Part shown: positions 44,044-52,280 of the stretch, piece after piece
Layout of the letters: every line of letters starts with the position of its first letter
How positions within the stretch are numbered: the stretch's first letter is position 1
Source of the DNA: an uncultured Acetobacteraceae bacterium
GTDB lineage: Bacteria > Pseudomonadota > Alphaproteobacteria > Acetobacterales > Acetobacteraceae
Assembly: GCA_903895595.1 (NCBI GenBank)
Contig: CAITUP010000112.1
Coordinates: 24,889 to 88,888 of the forward strand
DNA: 64,000 bases
Direction: 5' to 3'
Program-made: the position numbers and the translations under genes
Notes under the pieces: model-generated
The model's input: only the letters and a program-made list of their open reading frames with translations
Told to the model about the DNA's origin: nothing
The model's database searches: none

Positions 44044-45048
44044 TCAGTATTCGTCGAAGATGCGTTGCAGTTGCGCCGGGTTGCGGGTGCGGGTCAGCGC
44101 GAGGGCCAGCAGAACGGCGGCTTTTTGCGGATTGAGATTGTCCGCCGCGACAGTGCCTTCCTCATGGTTGTTGCCGCCGACGAGGACGCGGCCTTCCCCC
44201 ACACGGGCCGACCGAACGACGGCGATCCCCTTGGCGACGAGGGTTTTCACGGTCTCGGTGAATACGCCCAAAGCCCCCGCGCCGATGCCGGCGATGACCA
44301 AACCGGTGGCGCCCAGCGCGACGGCGGCTTCGGCCAGGGCCGGATTCGCGCCGGTGTGGGGATACAGGACTTCGACCATCGGCAAGGCGTCGATCGACTG
44401 AATATCGAACTCCGATTGCGTCGTGTGGCGGCGTTTGGGCGCATGATACAGGACGACACGGTCCGGGTCCGCATAGCCCAGCACGCCGAGATCGCGGCCG
44501 CTGAACGTCTGCACTTGGTAGGTGGATGTTTTGGTGACGTCGCGGGCCGCGATGATCTCGCTGTTGGTGACGGTCAGGGCGCCCATGCCGGCGGCCTCCG
44601 GACATGCGGCGACCCGTATCGCGTTGACCAGATTGAGGTGTGCGTCGGTACTCAGCGCGGTGAAGGGCCGTTGTGCGCCGACGATCGCCAAAGGTTTGGC
44701 GGAGCGGACGGTCAGATTGAGGAAAAAGGCGGTTTCCTCCAGCGTGTTGGTCCCCTGGACCCAGACGATCCCGTCGATGTCGTCCCGCTTGGCGGCGGTG
44801 TCCAGAAAGCGGGCGAGCTTGCGAATGTCCTCATGCGTGGCCTGCGGATGCGGGCTGGCGTCGTCGTAGACGATCTCGGCGAGGGCATCGATCTCGGGCA
44901 GCGCGGCCACCATCTCCCGCCCTGTCAACGGCGGTTTGCCGCTGAGGCGCACATTGTAGCCGGTGAAATCCATGCGGTCCGAACCCTGACTGGGCAAGGT
45001 GCCTGGGCCGATGGATAGCAGAATGCGTGGGCGTTTCGAATGGGTCAT
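44044..45048 (-). CDS. Asparaginase family protein with altered active-site motif
   Basis: The 334-residue protein has the type I/II L-asparaginase fold: NLVNAIRVAA, DVTKTSTYQVQTF, LGVLGYADPDRV, LGATGLVIAGIGAGALG and NLNPQKAAVLLALALTRT. The first motif reads LLSIGPGTLPS instead of ATGGTIA but keeps a Thr. The second reads WVQGTNTLEETAFFLNLTV where asparaginases have THGTDTMEETA: the catalytic Thr stays but the Asp of the TDT motif is Asn and the preceding His is Gln. The Lys of the triad is present in VTKT. Either substrate use differs or activity is low. A shadow reading of a longer N-terminus is not needed; ATG 45048 follows no strong site. Confidence 0.85.
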   Translation of the reverse strand: MTHSKRPRILLSIGPGTLPSQGSDRMDFTGYNVRLSGKPPLTGREMVAALPEIDALAEIVYDDASPHPQATHEDIRKLARFLDTAAKRDDIDGIVWVQGTNTLEETAFFLNLTVRSAKPLAIVGAQRPFTALSTDAHLNLVNAIRVAACPEAAGMGALTVTNSEIIAARDVTKTSTYQVQTFSGRDLGVLGYADPDRVVLYHAPKRRHTTQSEFDIQSIDALPMVEVLYPHTGANPALAEAAVALGATGLVIAGIGAGALGVFTETVKTLVAKGIAVVRSARVGEGRVLVGGNNHEEGTVAADNLNPQKAAVLLALALTRTRNPAQLQRIFDEY

Positions 45049-45229
45049 ATGAAGGGCCTGTTTGCGAATTTTGTTGCGGAGTCCCCGGTGTTTCCCCCTC
45101 GAAGCAACAGCGCCGTTCCGGCTGTTGGCGGCAGTGTGCGGTATCGGGCCGTCCGCTTCAACACGTTCCCTTGAACCGAACCGCCGCCCGCTTTAGGACA
45201 ACCCGGCATTGCTCAAGGGAGAGAACAGC

Positions 45230-46144
45230 ATGGCGGGTATGATGGAAGGCAAGGTCGCGGTCGTGACCGGAGCCGGCGGCGGGATCGGGCGGGAAATCGC
45301 GCTGATGATGGCGAAAGCGGGCGCCAAGGTGATCGTGGCCGACATCGGCGCATCGCTGTCCGGCGAAGGCGGCTCCGCCAGCCCGGCCGAACAGACCAAG
45401 GCGCTGATCGAACAGTCCGGCGGCGTTGCCGAAATCTGCACCGAGTCCGTGTCGGCCTGGGGCTCCGCCCAGAAGATCGTGCAGTCCGCGCTGGACCATT
45501 TCGGCCGCATCGACGCCGTGGTGAACAACGCCGGCATCCTGCGCGACGTGATCTTCCACAAGATGACCGAAGACGACTGGCTGTCGGTCATCGCCGTACA
45601 CCTGAACGGGTCCTTCTTCGTCAGCCGAGCCGCTGCTGAGCACTACCGCAAGCAGGAAAGCGGGACGTTCGTCCATATCTCGTCCACCTCCGGCCTGATC
45701 GGCAATTTCGGGCAAGCGAACTACTCGGCCGCCAAGCTGGGCATCACCGCCCTGTCGAAGTCGATCGCGCTGGACATGCAGCGCTACGGCGTGCGGTCCA
45801 ACTGCATCGCCCCCTTCGCCTGGAGCCGTATGACCTCCTCGATTCCCGCCTCGACGCCGGAACAGCAGGCGCGCGTGGCGAAGATCCAGCAGATGACGCC
45901 GGACAAGAACGCGCCGCTGGCGGTGTATCTATCGTCCGACGCCGCCAAGGACGTGACCGGTCAGGTGTTCGGCACCCGGATGAACGAGGTCATCCTGTTC
46001 AGCTCCCCCCGTCCGATCCGCGTCGTGCAGCGGGCCGACGGCTGGACGCCGGAGACGATCGCCACCCATGCCGCCCCGGCGCTGAAGACGGCGTTCATGC
46101 CGTTGGACCGTTCGGGTGAGGTGTTCGACTGGGATCCGGTCTGA
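45230..46144 (+). CDS. SDR family oxidoreductase (17-beta-HSD4-like)
   Basis: The 304-residue protein has the classical SDR motifs: VAVVTGAGGGIGREIALMMA, DAVVNNAGILRDVIFHKMTE, VHISSTSGLIGNFGQANYSAAK with Ser, Tyr and Lys in place. The length and the NNAGILRD segment fit the FabG/17-beta-HSD4 N-terminal subgroup that acts on 3-hydroxyacyl-CoA. A C-terminal extension of about 60 residues (GWTPETIATHAAPALK) is also typical. AAGGGAGAGAA precedes ATG 45230. No beta-oxidation partner lies nearby. Confidence 0.9.
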   Translation: MAGMMEGKVAVVTGAGGGIGREIALMMAKAGAKVIVADIGASLSGEGGSASPAEQTKALIEQSGGVAEICTESVSAWGSAQKIVQSALDHFGRIDAVVNNAGILRDVIFHKMTEDDWLSVIAVHLNGSFFVSRAAAEHYRKQESGTFVHISSTSGLIGNFGQANYSAAKLGITALSKSIALDMQRYGVRSNCIAPFAWSRMTSSIPASTPEQQARVAKIQQMTPDKNAPLAVYLSSDAAKDVTGQVFGTRMNEVILFSSPRPIRVVQRADGWTPETIATHAAPALKTAFMPLDRSGEVFDWDPV

Positions 46145-46153
46145 TCCATCGGC

Positions 46154-46195
46154 GGGGGAGCGGACGGAAGCGCTTGCACTTCCGTCCGCTCCCCC
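46154..46195. terminator. Long perfect hairpin between an SDR gene and yqgE
   Basis: GGGGGAGCGGACGGAAG (46154-46170) and its exact complement (46179-46195) form a 17-bp stem with an 8-base loop, beginning ten bases after the SDR stop. No T-run follows on either strand, so if it stops transcription it must act without a classical U-tract; it could instead protect the mRNA end. Confidence 0.65.
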
Positions 46196-46208
46196 CCAAA
46201 ATTCACCG

Positions 46209-46799
46209 ATGGCCCAACGCAACCCCATCGTCCAACAATCCCCCAACAGCTTCCTCACCGGCCAGCTGCTGATCGCCATGCCCGCCATGGCCGACGAGCG
46301 CTTCGCCCAGAGCGTCATCTACCTCTGCGCCCACACGCCCGAGGGCGCGATGGGCCTGGTCCTCAACCGCCCCGTCGCCCGCCCGACGTTCGAGGAACTG
46401 CTGAAACAGCTCAAAGTCGATCCGGTCCCCCCCGCTCGTGAAATCCGCATGTATGCTGGCGGCCCCGTCGATAGCGGCCGCGGCTTCGTCCTGCACACCG
46501 CCGACTGGACCGGCGATGGCAGCCTGATGGTGGACGACGGGGTCGCCCTGACCGCCAGCCTCGACGTCCTCAAAGTCATCGCCGAAGGCTCAGGCCCCCG
46601 CGAGTGCCTTCTCGCGCTTGGCTATGCCGGCTGGGGACCCGGCCAGCTCGACCGCGAACTCCAGGAAAACGCTTGGCTGCCCGTCCCGGCCGATGAGGCG
46701 CTGGTGTTCGGCGGCGACCACGGCACCCAATGGCGGCGGGCGCTGGCGAAAATGAAGATCGACCCGCTGCTGCTGTCCCCCTCCGCCGGCCACGCCTGA
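46209..46799 (+). CDS. YqgE/AlgH family protein (DUF179)
   Basis: The 196-residue protein has the UPF0301 motifs FLTGQLLIAMPAMADERFAQ, SVIYLCAHTPEGAMGLVLNRP, YAGGPVDSGRGFVLH and LLALGYAGWGPGQLDRELQENAWL (in part), ending in the typical FGGDHGTQWRRAL. The family is widespread and conserved; its role is unproven, though AlgH affects alginate genes in Pseudomonas. ATG 46209 has no clear ribosome binding site, as it stands directly after the 17-bp hairpin, which may influence its translation. Confidence 0.92.
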   Translation: MAQRNPIVQQSPNSFLTGQLLIAMPAMADERFAQSVIYLCAHTPEGAMGLVLNRPVARPTFEELLKQLKVDPVPPAREIRMYAGGPVDSGRGFVLHTADWTGDGSLMVDDGVALTASLDVLKVIAEGSGPRECLLALGYAGWGPGQLDRELQENAWLPVPADEALVFGGDHGTQWRRALAKMKIDPLLLSPSAGHA

Positions 46800-46801
46800 A
46801 C

Positions 46802-47590
46802 CTAATCGGCGGCGGCGGCCACCGGAGAGAACCGCGTCCGCCCGACATAGCGGCGCACGGCCTCCCCGAATTCCTCGAAGATGCGGCGGGACAGCGAATC
46901 CGTCGGCCAGTCGTATTCCGGGTGCCACTGCACCCCCACCGCGTAGTGCGATGCCGGCCCGATCACGCTGACGGCCTCGATCGTCCCGTCCGGCGCCACA
47001 CCCTCCATCGCCAGACCCGGCGCCAGCCGGTCTACGCCCTGGTTGTGCAGGGAGTTCACCGCGATCTCCGCCGCCCCGCCCGACAGCCGATGCAGCCAGC
47101 CGCCGGGAGTCACCCGGATCGCGTGCGCCTTCCCCTGCCGTACCTTGGGCGACGGCTGCATCGGGGTGGAGTGATCCATCCGGTCCGGCAGGTCCTGCAG
47201 CCGCTGGTGCAAAGACCCACCCAGCGCCACGTTCAGCTCCTGAAACCCCCGGCAGATCGCCAGCAGCGGCACCCCACGAGCGACGGCCGCGCGGATCAGC
47301 GGCAAGGTCATCTCATCGCGGGCCGGGTCTTCCCAGGTACCCTCGGCATGCGGCGGGCCGTTGTAGAGCGTGGGATGCACGTTGGACCGGCTGCCGGTCA
47401 GGATGATGCCATCGATCCGATCCAGCAATGTCTCGATATCCGCCATCGGCCCATTCGCGGGCATCAGAATAGGCACCCCGCCCACCACGTGATCCGTGGC
47501 TCGGACGTAGGTGTCGGACGCGGCATGGTTGGGCATGCCGAAAGCGCCGAACTGTTTGGTGCAGCAACTGATACCGATAAGAGGCTTCAT
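46802..47590 (-). CDS. Gamma-glutamyl-gamma-aminobutyrate hydrolase family (peptidase C26)
   Basis: The 262-residue protein belongs to the class I glutamine amidotransferase-like family: KPLIGISCC at the N-terminus, ILTGSRSNVHPTLYN, VPLLAICRGFQELNVALGGSL with the nucleophilic Cys, VNSLHNQGVD and GVQWHPEYDW with the His-Glu pair. This is the PuuD/peptidase C26 pattern (gamma-glutamyl amide hydrolysis in polyamine breakdown). Start at 47590 on homology; the frame is open upstream but not conserved. No other putrescine genes are near. Confidence 0.9.
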   Translation of the reverse strand: MKPLIGISCCTKQFGAFGMPNHAASDTYVRATDHVVGGVPILMPANGPMADIETLLDRIDGIILTGSRSNVHPTLYNGPPHAEGTWEDPARDEMTLPLIRAAVARGVPLLAICRGFQELNVALGGSLHQRLQDLPDRMDHSTPMQPSPKVRQGKAHAIRVTPGGWLHRLSGGAAEIAVNSLHNQGVDRLAPGLAMEGVAPDGTIEAVSVIGPASHYAVGVQWHPEYDWPTDSLSRRIFEEFGEAVRRYVGRTRFSPVAAAAD

Positions 47591-47694
47591 GACGCCGAAA
47601 ACTTCTTTGTTCGACGCATGTTCACCGATTCGCGTGGCAAAAAAAAGACAAAACCGACAGGATTCCGACACATGACCGTCATGCGCGCGCGAAA

Positions 47695-48321
47695 TTACCC
47701 GCCCCCGCCCCCGACGGAGGGCATCGGCACGGGTTCGAACAGCTTGGCGTCGAACGAACCGCCCAATTCGGTGTTGAACAGCGTCACCCGAGTCTCTTTC
47801 TGCTGCGCGTCCGTCACCGTCCATTGCCGCAGGGTCAGCGGCGCGTCGGCGAACACCAGCGTCAACCCGCCATCGCCGGGGGAGGCGGTGCGCACGATGC
47901 TGACATCGATTTCGCCGGGCAAACGACGCATGCCGGTCACCGTGATCTCCCCGGACAGCGCGACCTTCGGGGCCAGCAGCATTCCCAGCGGGGTGCTGGA
48001 CAGCGGCGCCTGACTGGTCTGCTTGATCGACGAATCCTGGAACACCAGCTGCCCGTGCGCCGCCACCAGCAGGAACGGCGCCGGCGGATCGTACTGGAAC
48101 CGCAGCCGCCCCGGACGCGACAGCCACGCCTGCCCGCCGGAAATGCCCCCATCCGGCGCGACCTGCAGAAACTTGGCGCGCAGGGACGTCAGCCCATTCA
48201 GGTACGTCTCGATCCGCGCGATATCGGCGCGATCCTGAGGCGTCGGCGCGAACGCGGCCAAAGCGGGGGTGGCGAGGGCCAGGGACGACAGAAGAAGGGT
48301 GCGGCGCAGCATGCGTGGCAT
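47695..48321 (-). CDS. Outer-membrane lipoprotein carrier (LolA family)
   Basis: The 208-residue protein has a signal peptide (MPRMLRRTLLLSSLALATPA, cleavage after ALA) and the LolA fold of the COG2834 type: IARIETYLNGLTSLRAKFLQ, GGQAWLSRPGRLRFQYDPPA, LFNTELGGSFDAKLFEPVPM. The W-x-x-RPGRLRF-Y segment is diagnostic. In alphaproteobacteria such proteins carry lipoproteins across the periplasm to the outer membrane. Three starts are possible (48357, 48321, 48312); 48321 gives the most regular signal. It is followed leftward by the C26 peptidase after a 104-base gap. Confidence 0.87.
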   Translation of the reverse strand: MPRMLRRTLLLSSLALATPALAAFAPTPQDRADIARIETYLNGLTSLRAKFLQVAPDGGISGGQAWLSRPGRLRFQYDPPAPFLLVAAHGQLVFQDSSIKQTSQAPLSSTPLGMLLAPKVALSGEITVTGMRRLPGEIDVSIVRTASPGDGGLTLVFADAPLTLRQWTVTDAQQKETRVTLFNTELGGSFDAKLFEPVPMPSVGGGGG

Positions 48322-48359
48322 GTGGCGTGTTCCCCGCCCGAATGCAAACCCCCTCACGC

Positions 48360-49574
48360 TTATTCCGCCGCCACCGCGACCGCGGCCCAGCGTTCCGGCG
48401 CCAGCTCCTCCGGCCGGTCGGGGAAGAACAGAGCGCAGGCCAGCGTCACTACCGAGAACCCGGCCAGCACGAACGTGACCAGTGTCAGATTGCCCGTGCG
48501 CTCGTGCAGAAACCCCACCACCGGCGCCGCCGCCGCTGCGCCCAGGAACCCCACGAAGAACCGAATCGAGTAAATCCGCGCCCGTAATTCCGGGGAAATG
48601 TAGCGCGCGGCCATCGTCTCATTCACCGTCACCTGCCCGAAGATGGATGCCGCGACAGCCCCGGCCAGCGGCATCACCAACCAGCCCTGCGCCACCGCCA
48701 GCAGCCCCATCGCGGGCGCCAAAATCAGGCTGATCGGCAGAAACACCCGCTTCAGCGTGTGCTTGTCGATCATCCGCCCGACCGAGAACTGCGTCAGCGC
48801 CCCGCACAATGTCGCGAGGAACGCCAGCGCCCCCACCACCGGCAATAAATCCGGCGACCCCGCCAACCGCTCGGCCATCAGCTTCGGCAGCAGCAAAGTG
48901 AACGCGTTGAACACCAACCCGGACACCACCGCGATCGCCATCAGCACCGCCACCGCCCGCCGAACCAGATAACGCGGAATAGCGGGAAACGGCCGAGCGC
49001 CGCGATGCGCCGCGCCCTCCACGGTCGGGGTACGCAGCCAGACGACGCCAACCGCGACGCACAGCAGCCCCGGCAGCAGAAAGGCCGACCGCCAGCCGAA
49101 TTGAGCGGCCAGAAAGGCTGTGACGACCGGCGCCAGCGCCACGCCGATATTGCCGAACACGCCGTTCACCCCGATGGACCGGCCGGGCTTGTCGCCCGCG
49201 GCCTCCACCAACATGGTCGTGCCGATCGGGTGGTAGATCGCGGTGAACACGCCCACGCCCGACAGCGTGGCGGCCAGCATCCAAGGCGACCGAGCGAAGG
49301 CCGAGGCCACCAGCGAAAGCCCCGTCCCCAGGAAGAACGCCGTCATCAGTGCCTTGCGCCCGAAGCGCTGCGCCAGCCAGCCCTGCGGCAGCGACAGCAG
49401 CCCATACAGCACGAACATCCCGGTCGCGAGCGCCAGGATCGGCCCGTAACTGTCCCCGAACATCCCGCCCGGCATCGCCATCGCCAGCACGGCGGTGGGG
49501 AGAATCAGCAGGCTGTAATGGGTGAAGGTATGCGCGGTGTTGATGAAAGCGATCTGCCGAACGGCGGGTGTCAT
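48360..49574 (-). CDS. MFS transporter, fosmidomycin-resistance (Fsr)-like
   Basis: The 404-residue protein has twelve hydrophobic segments. The opening FINTAHTFTHYSLLILPTAV, the loop between helices 2 and 3 (AQRFGRKALMTAFF) and GVGVFTAIYHPIGTTMLVEAA are typical for the Fsr-like exporter branch of the major facilitator superfamily, where helix 4 has the HP motif. Substrate unknown. It starts at 49574 with GGAGCCGCC upstream, at the edge of the repeat-rich gap. Confidence 0.88.
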   Translation of the reverse strand: MTPAVRQIAFINTAHTFTHYSLLILPTAVLAMAMPGGMFGDSYGPILALATGMFVLYGLLSLPQGWLAQRFGRKALMTAFFLGTGLSLVASAFARSPWMLAATLSGVGVFTAIYHPIGTTMLVEAAGDKPGRSIGVNGVFGNIGVALAPVVTAFLAAQFGWRSAFLLPGLLCVAVGVVWLRTPTVEGAAHRGARPFPAIPRYLVRRAVAVLMAIAVVSGLVFNAFTLLLPKLMAERLAGSPDLLPVVGALAFLATLCGALTQFSVGRMIDKHTLKRVFLPISLILAPAMGLLAVAQGWLVMPLAGAVAASIFGQVTVNETMAARYISPELRARIYSIRFFVGFLGAAAAAPVVGFLHERTGNLTLVTFVLAGFSVVTLACALFFPDRPEELAPERWAAVAVAAE

Positions 49575-49810
49575 GAGGGCGGCTCCTGCGGGACGGGCCG
49601 CATGTGACGGGTTCGGCGGGGTAGTGGCAAGAGGGGGCGGCGACCCGAGCGCTCACGCTGCATGGGGTGTTGCGGCGGTGGCGGCGACGCGGGTCGCGGC
49701 ATGGGCCTTCGCGCAGCCCCGGTCCTGCTGCACGAACTTCAACCGTGCGTGCGCCAGCCTGTCCCACCTCGTCACGGGGTGATCGCATAGGGCGGTTTCC
49801 CGCGTTTCCC

Positions 49811-50088
49811 GTCAGGGTTGGGCTTGACCCGACCATCGCCTGCGACGGAGCGCCATCCTCACGTTGTATAGGGTGTTGCCGCCGCCTTTCCGCCCCGCCG
49901 CCTCGGCCGTCAGCGGGTTAATGGGGAGGGGTTCTTCACGGTGTATGGGGTCAGAGGCGAAGGACAGGATAAATTTCTCCGAATGATGCGCGCACCGGCA
50001 GGGCAGGGGCCATCGGGACGGCGGTTGTTCATGATATGTTCGATATCCCGACCCGACCGTCGCGCCAAGCGGAAACGCGCTTTCCCCC
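49811..50088. repeat. Composite intergenic repeat, copy B
   Basis: Second copy of the module at 13531-13940, same orientation and block order: palindrome GGGTTGGGCTTGACCCGACC; TGCGACGGAGCGCCATCCTC then ACGTTG; CGCCTCGGCCGTCA; TTCTTCACGGTGTATGGGG; GTTCATGATATGTTCGATAT; CGCGCCAAGCGGAAAC. It lacks the roughly 150-base insert of copy A. It lies in a 1509-base gap (49575-51083) that holds no convincing intact gene but several repeat types. From 50125 to 50165 comes a degenerate CACCGAG tandem. Confidence 0.7.
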
Positions 50089-50208
50089 GGCATCGGCCGA
50101 CCGAAGCTTTCGCACAGAGCACCACCGAGAAAGATAAAGCCACCGAGGCCCACCGAGACCCCAGGGGGATCGCATAGGATTGCCGAAGCCGTATTCCCGA
50201 CACTTCCC

Positions 50209-50321
50209 GTCATGGTCGGGCCTGACCCGCCCATCTCAGGCCAAAGGGGCACCGACAAATAGCTGCGCTATTCCCAGATTCCTCCGGTCGCGGGAGATGC
50301 CCGGGTCAGGCCCGACCATGA
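50209..50321. repeat. Paired inverted copies of the palindromic repeat
   Basis: GTCATGGTCGGGCCTGACCC at 50209 and its inverted partner GGGTCAGGCCCGACCATGAG ending at 50322 enclose about 70 bases. The pair resembles a bacterial interspersed mosaic element: two REP-like palindromes facing one another. The same layout occurs at 63843-63960, including a shared inner GGGCACCG. Confidence 0.75.
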
Positions 50322-50400
50322 GGCGTGGGAGAGTCAACCGTTTGGGCGTCGCGTATAATGCCAGCGGACCTAACTATTGACACATCGGCGCGTGGTAAAT

Positions 50401-50483
50401 CGTCATGCCGACGCAGGTCGGCATCCACGACGTGCTGGCCGCTACCAAGAAAGTCGTGGATGCTGACCTTCGTCAGCATGACG
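50401..50483. repeat. 31-base imperfect inverted repeat
   Basis: The arms 50401-50431 (CGTCATGCCGACGCAGG...) and 50453-50483 pair at 28 of 31 positions around a 21-base spacer. The mismatches keep pairing possible as G-U in RNA in two of three places. The CGTCATG...CATCCACGAC ends resemble a repeat class very common in alphaproteobacterial intergenic DNA. Confidence 0.75.
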
Positions 50484-50558
50484 ATGTGGCGAATTCCGGT
50501 GCGTCAGTGGTTAGTTCGGTTGTTTCCCACCGACAACGTCGTCCCAACCGCGGCAGTC

Positions 50559-50735
50559 ATGGAGGCGATGCAAACCCGCACATCCCCCGCCAACCCCGAA
50601 TCCCTCGCCGCCGCTTTCCGCCAGGGCCGCCGCATCCTGCCGCAGAAACAGGCCGTCCTGGCCTCCCTCCTCCGCTTCGGCTTCGTCGCCACCCAGGACG
50701 GCGGCCGCACCTACGCATTACGGCGGGCAGCATAG
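50559..50735 (+). pseudogene. Short C-terminal-like gene fragment
   Basis: A 58-codon frame, MEAMQTRTSPANPESLAAAF and on to ALRRAA, has good coding character in its second part (FRQGRRILPQKQAVLASLLR, FGFVATQDGGRTY). The pattern recalls the extreme C-terminus of large SAM-dependent DNA methyltransferases in this group of bacteria, but this is from memory and weak. Upstream in the same frame the sequence is not protein-like and contains the 31-base inverted repeat. It is best read as the remnant of a gene cut off by rearrangement in the repeat hotspot. Confidence 0.4.
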
Positions 50736-50791
50736 CGGCCGCCAACAGCCCCCGGACCGCGCGTCCCGTGCCTCGCGCGGTCGCGCAAAGA

Positions 50792-50911
50792 AATTTTTAC
50801 ACAGATGAACACAGATGAACACAGATAAGAATAAATGTAAAAGAACCAGTCGCTCGGACGAGGCCACGCGTCCGGCTCATCATTTTCATCCGTGTTTATC
50901 TGTGTAAAAAA
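50792..50911. mobile_element. MITE-like element with AT-rich inverted ends
   Basis: The left end, TTTTTACACAGATGAACAC, contains three tandem ACACAGAT(G/A)A units; the right end (CGTGTTTATCTGTGTAAAAA) is its approximate inverse. The interior of about 65 bases has a small hairpin (CTCGGACGAG region). Both ends are far more AT-rich than the surrounding DNA. No coding capacity. The form suggests a nonautonomous mobile element or the foldback remnant of one; no target duplication is obvious. Confidence 0.6.
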
Positions 50912-51083
50912 TCCAGCTGCGCAAGCGGCAAACCGCCGCCCCTCGATGCTCCCAAGACCCTCGAAAAATCGACCCCCCCGGAAACAAAATCGCCCGCACT
51001 TTCACCAGCACGTCATCGGCCAACGTCTCCGGCCCATGCGCCAGAAATCGCACGATCGGCTTGGGCAGCCGGACGCCGCCGCC

Positions 51084-52229
51084 TCACCCATTCCCCCGGC
51101 TCAACACCGCCTCGTAAACATCCAGCGTCGCGTCCTGCATGCCCCGCACCGTCGGCACCGACGCCCGCGCCCGAACGCCGAGCGCATGGCGGTCCTCCTG
51201 CGACAGCGACAGCGCCTCGGTCAGGGCCGCGGCCAAAGCGTCCGCATCGCCGGGCGGTACCCGCCAGCCCGTCGCCCCATGCGCCACCGTCTCCACCGGT
51301 CCGCCCAGATCGGCGGCGATGACGGGGCGGGCCATCGCCTGCGCCTCGATCACCACGCGCCCGAACGCTTCCGGCCGGGTGGAGGCATGCACGACCACGT
51401 CCGACAGCAGCATCGCCGCCGGCATGTCCTCGCAATGCCCGACCAGACGGACGCGCTCGCCGATGCCCAAAGCGACCGCCTGCTTCATTAAAGCGGCGGA
51501 ATAGCGCGACCGTCCTTGGTCGGAGCCGACCAGCACGCAGCAGACGTCCTTGCGCTCCATCCGCGCGATGGCGTCCAGCAGGACGGATTGGCCTTTCCAG
51601 GATGTCAGGCGCCCCGGCAGCACCACGGTCGGCGCGCCATCGGGCAGCCGCCAGGTGCGGGACAGGCGGATCAACCGGTCCACCACCACGATCGCCGGAT
51701 CGAAAATCGCCTTGTCCACCCCGCGCGGGATCACCCGCAACCGTTCGGAGGGGACCCCATGCTGTTCCTGCACCAGATCGGCAATGAACCGGCTGGCCGC
51801 GATCACGATCTCGCCCCGCGCCATAACGTTGTTGTAGCGGCGCTTGAGCGGGAAATTCTCGGCGTACGTCCCGTGATAAGTCGTCACGAAATGCGCCCCC
51901 GTTCGCTGGCACGCCAGCCACGCCGACCACGCCGGCGCGCGCGACCGCGCATGCACCAGCCCGACGTGCTCGGCCTTGATCAAAGCCTCCAGCCGCGCGG
52001 CGTTGCGCCAGATGCCGATGGGGTTTTTGGTGTCCAAAGGCAGCGTGAAATGCCGCCCGCCCACACGTTCCACCGACGCCGCCAACGGCCCGCCGGCGCT
52101 GGCGACGAGCGACACACCATCGGCCTCGGCAATGGCTTGGGCGATTTCGATCGTGCCGCGCTCCACCCCGCCGGTGACGAGGGATGGCAGAACCTGCAAA
52201 ACAACGGGAGACTCGGGCGTCACGGGCAT
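51084..52229 (-). CDS. Glycosyltransferase family 4 protein
   Basis: The 381-residue GT-B enzyme has an N-terminal acceptor domain (VLQVLPSLVTGGVERGTIEI, VHARSRAPAWSAWLACQRTG, TTYHGTYAENFPLKRRYNNV) and a C-terminal donor domain with GRLTSWKGQSVLLDAI, VRLVGHCEDMPAAMLLSDVV and STRPEAFGRVVIEAQAMARP, which holds the EX7E motif of GT4. It resembles WaaG/RfaG-type transferases acting on lipopolysaccharide or other polysaccharides. The next gene starts divergently 51 bases away. The region downstream (50912-51083) shows nothing certain. Confidence 0.9.
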   Translation of the reverse strand: MPVTPESPVVLQVLPSLVTGGVERGTIEIAQAIAEADGVSLVASAGGPLAASVERVGGRHFTLPLDTKNPIGIWRNAARLEALIKAEHVGLVHARSRAPAWSAWLACQRTGAHFVTTYHGTYAENFPLKRRYNNVMARGEIVIAASRFIADLVQEQHGVPSERLRVIPRGVDKAIFDPAIVVVDRLIRLSRTWRLPDGAPTVVLPGRLTSWKGQSVLLDAIARMERKDVCCVLVGSDQGRSRYSAALMKQAVALGIGERVRLVGHCEDMPAAMLLSDVVVHASTRPEAFGRVVIEAQAMARPVIAADLGGPVETVAHGATGWRVPPGDADALAAALTEALSLSQEDRHALGVRARASVPTVRGMQDATLDVYEAVLSRGNG

Positions 52230-52280
52230 GCGCTTATGTTACCATGCGGCTTCACGGCGACGAAAAGGGACACGAGGCGC

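Noticed and set aside
50405..50818. A 137-codon frame across the 31-base inverted repeat
   Set aside because: It runs through repeat sequence and Arg/Pro-rich codons; only the 58-codon frame from 50559 has coding character.
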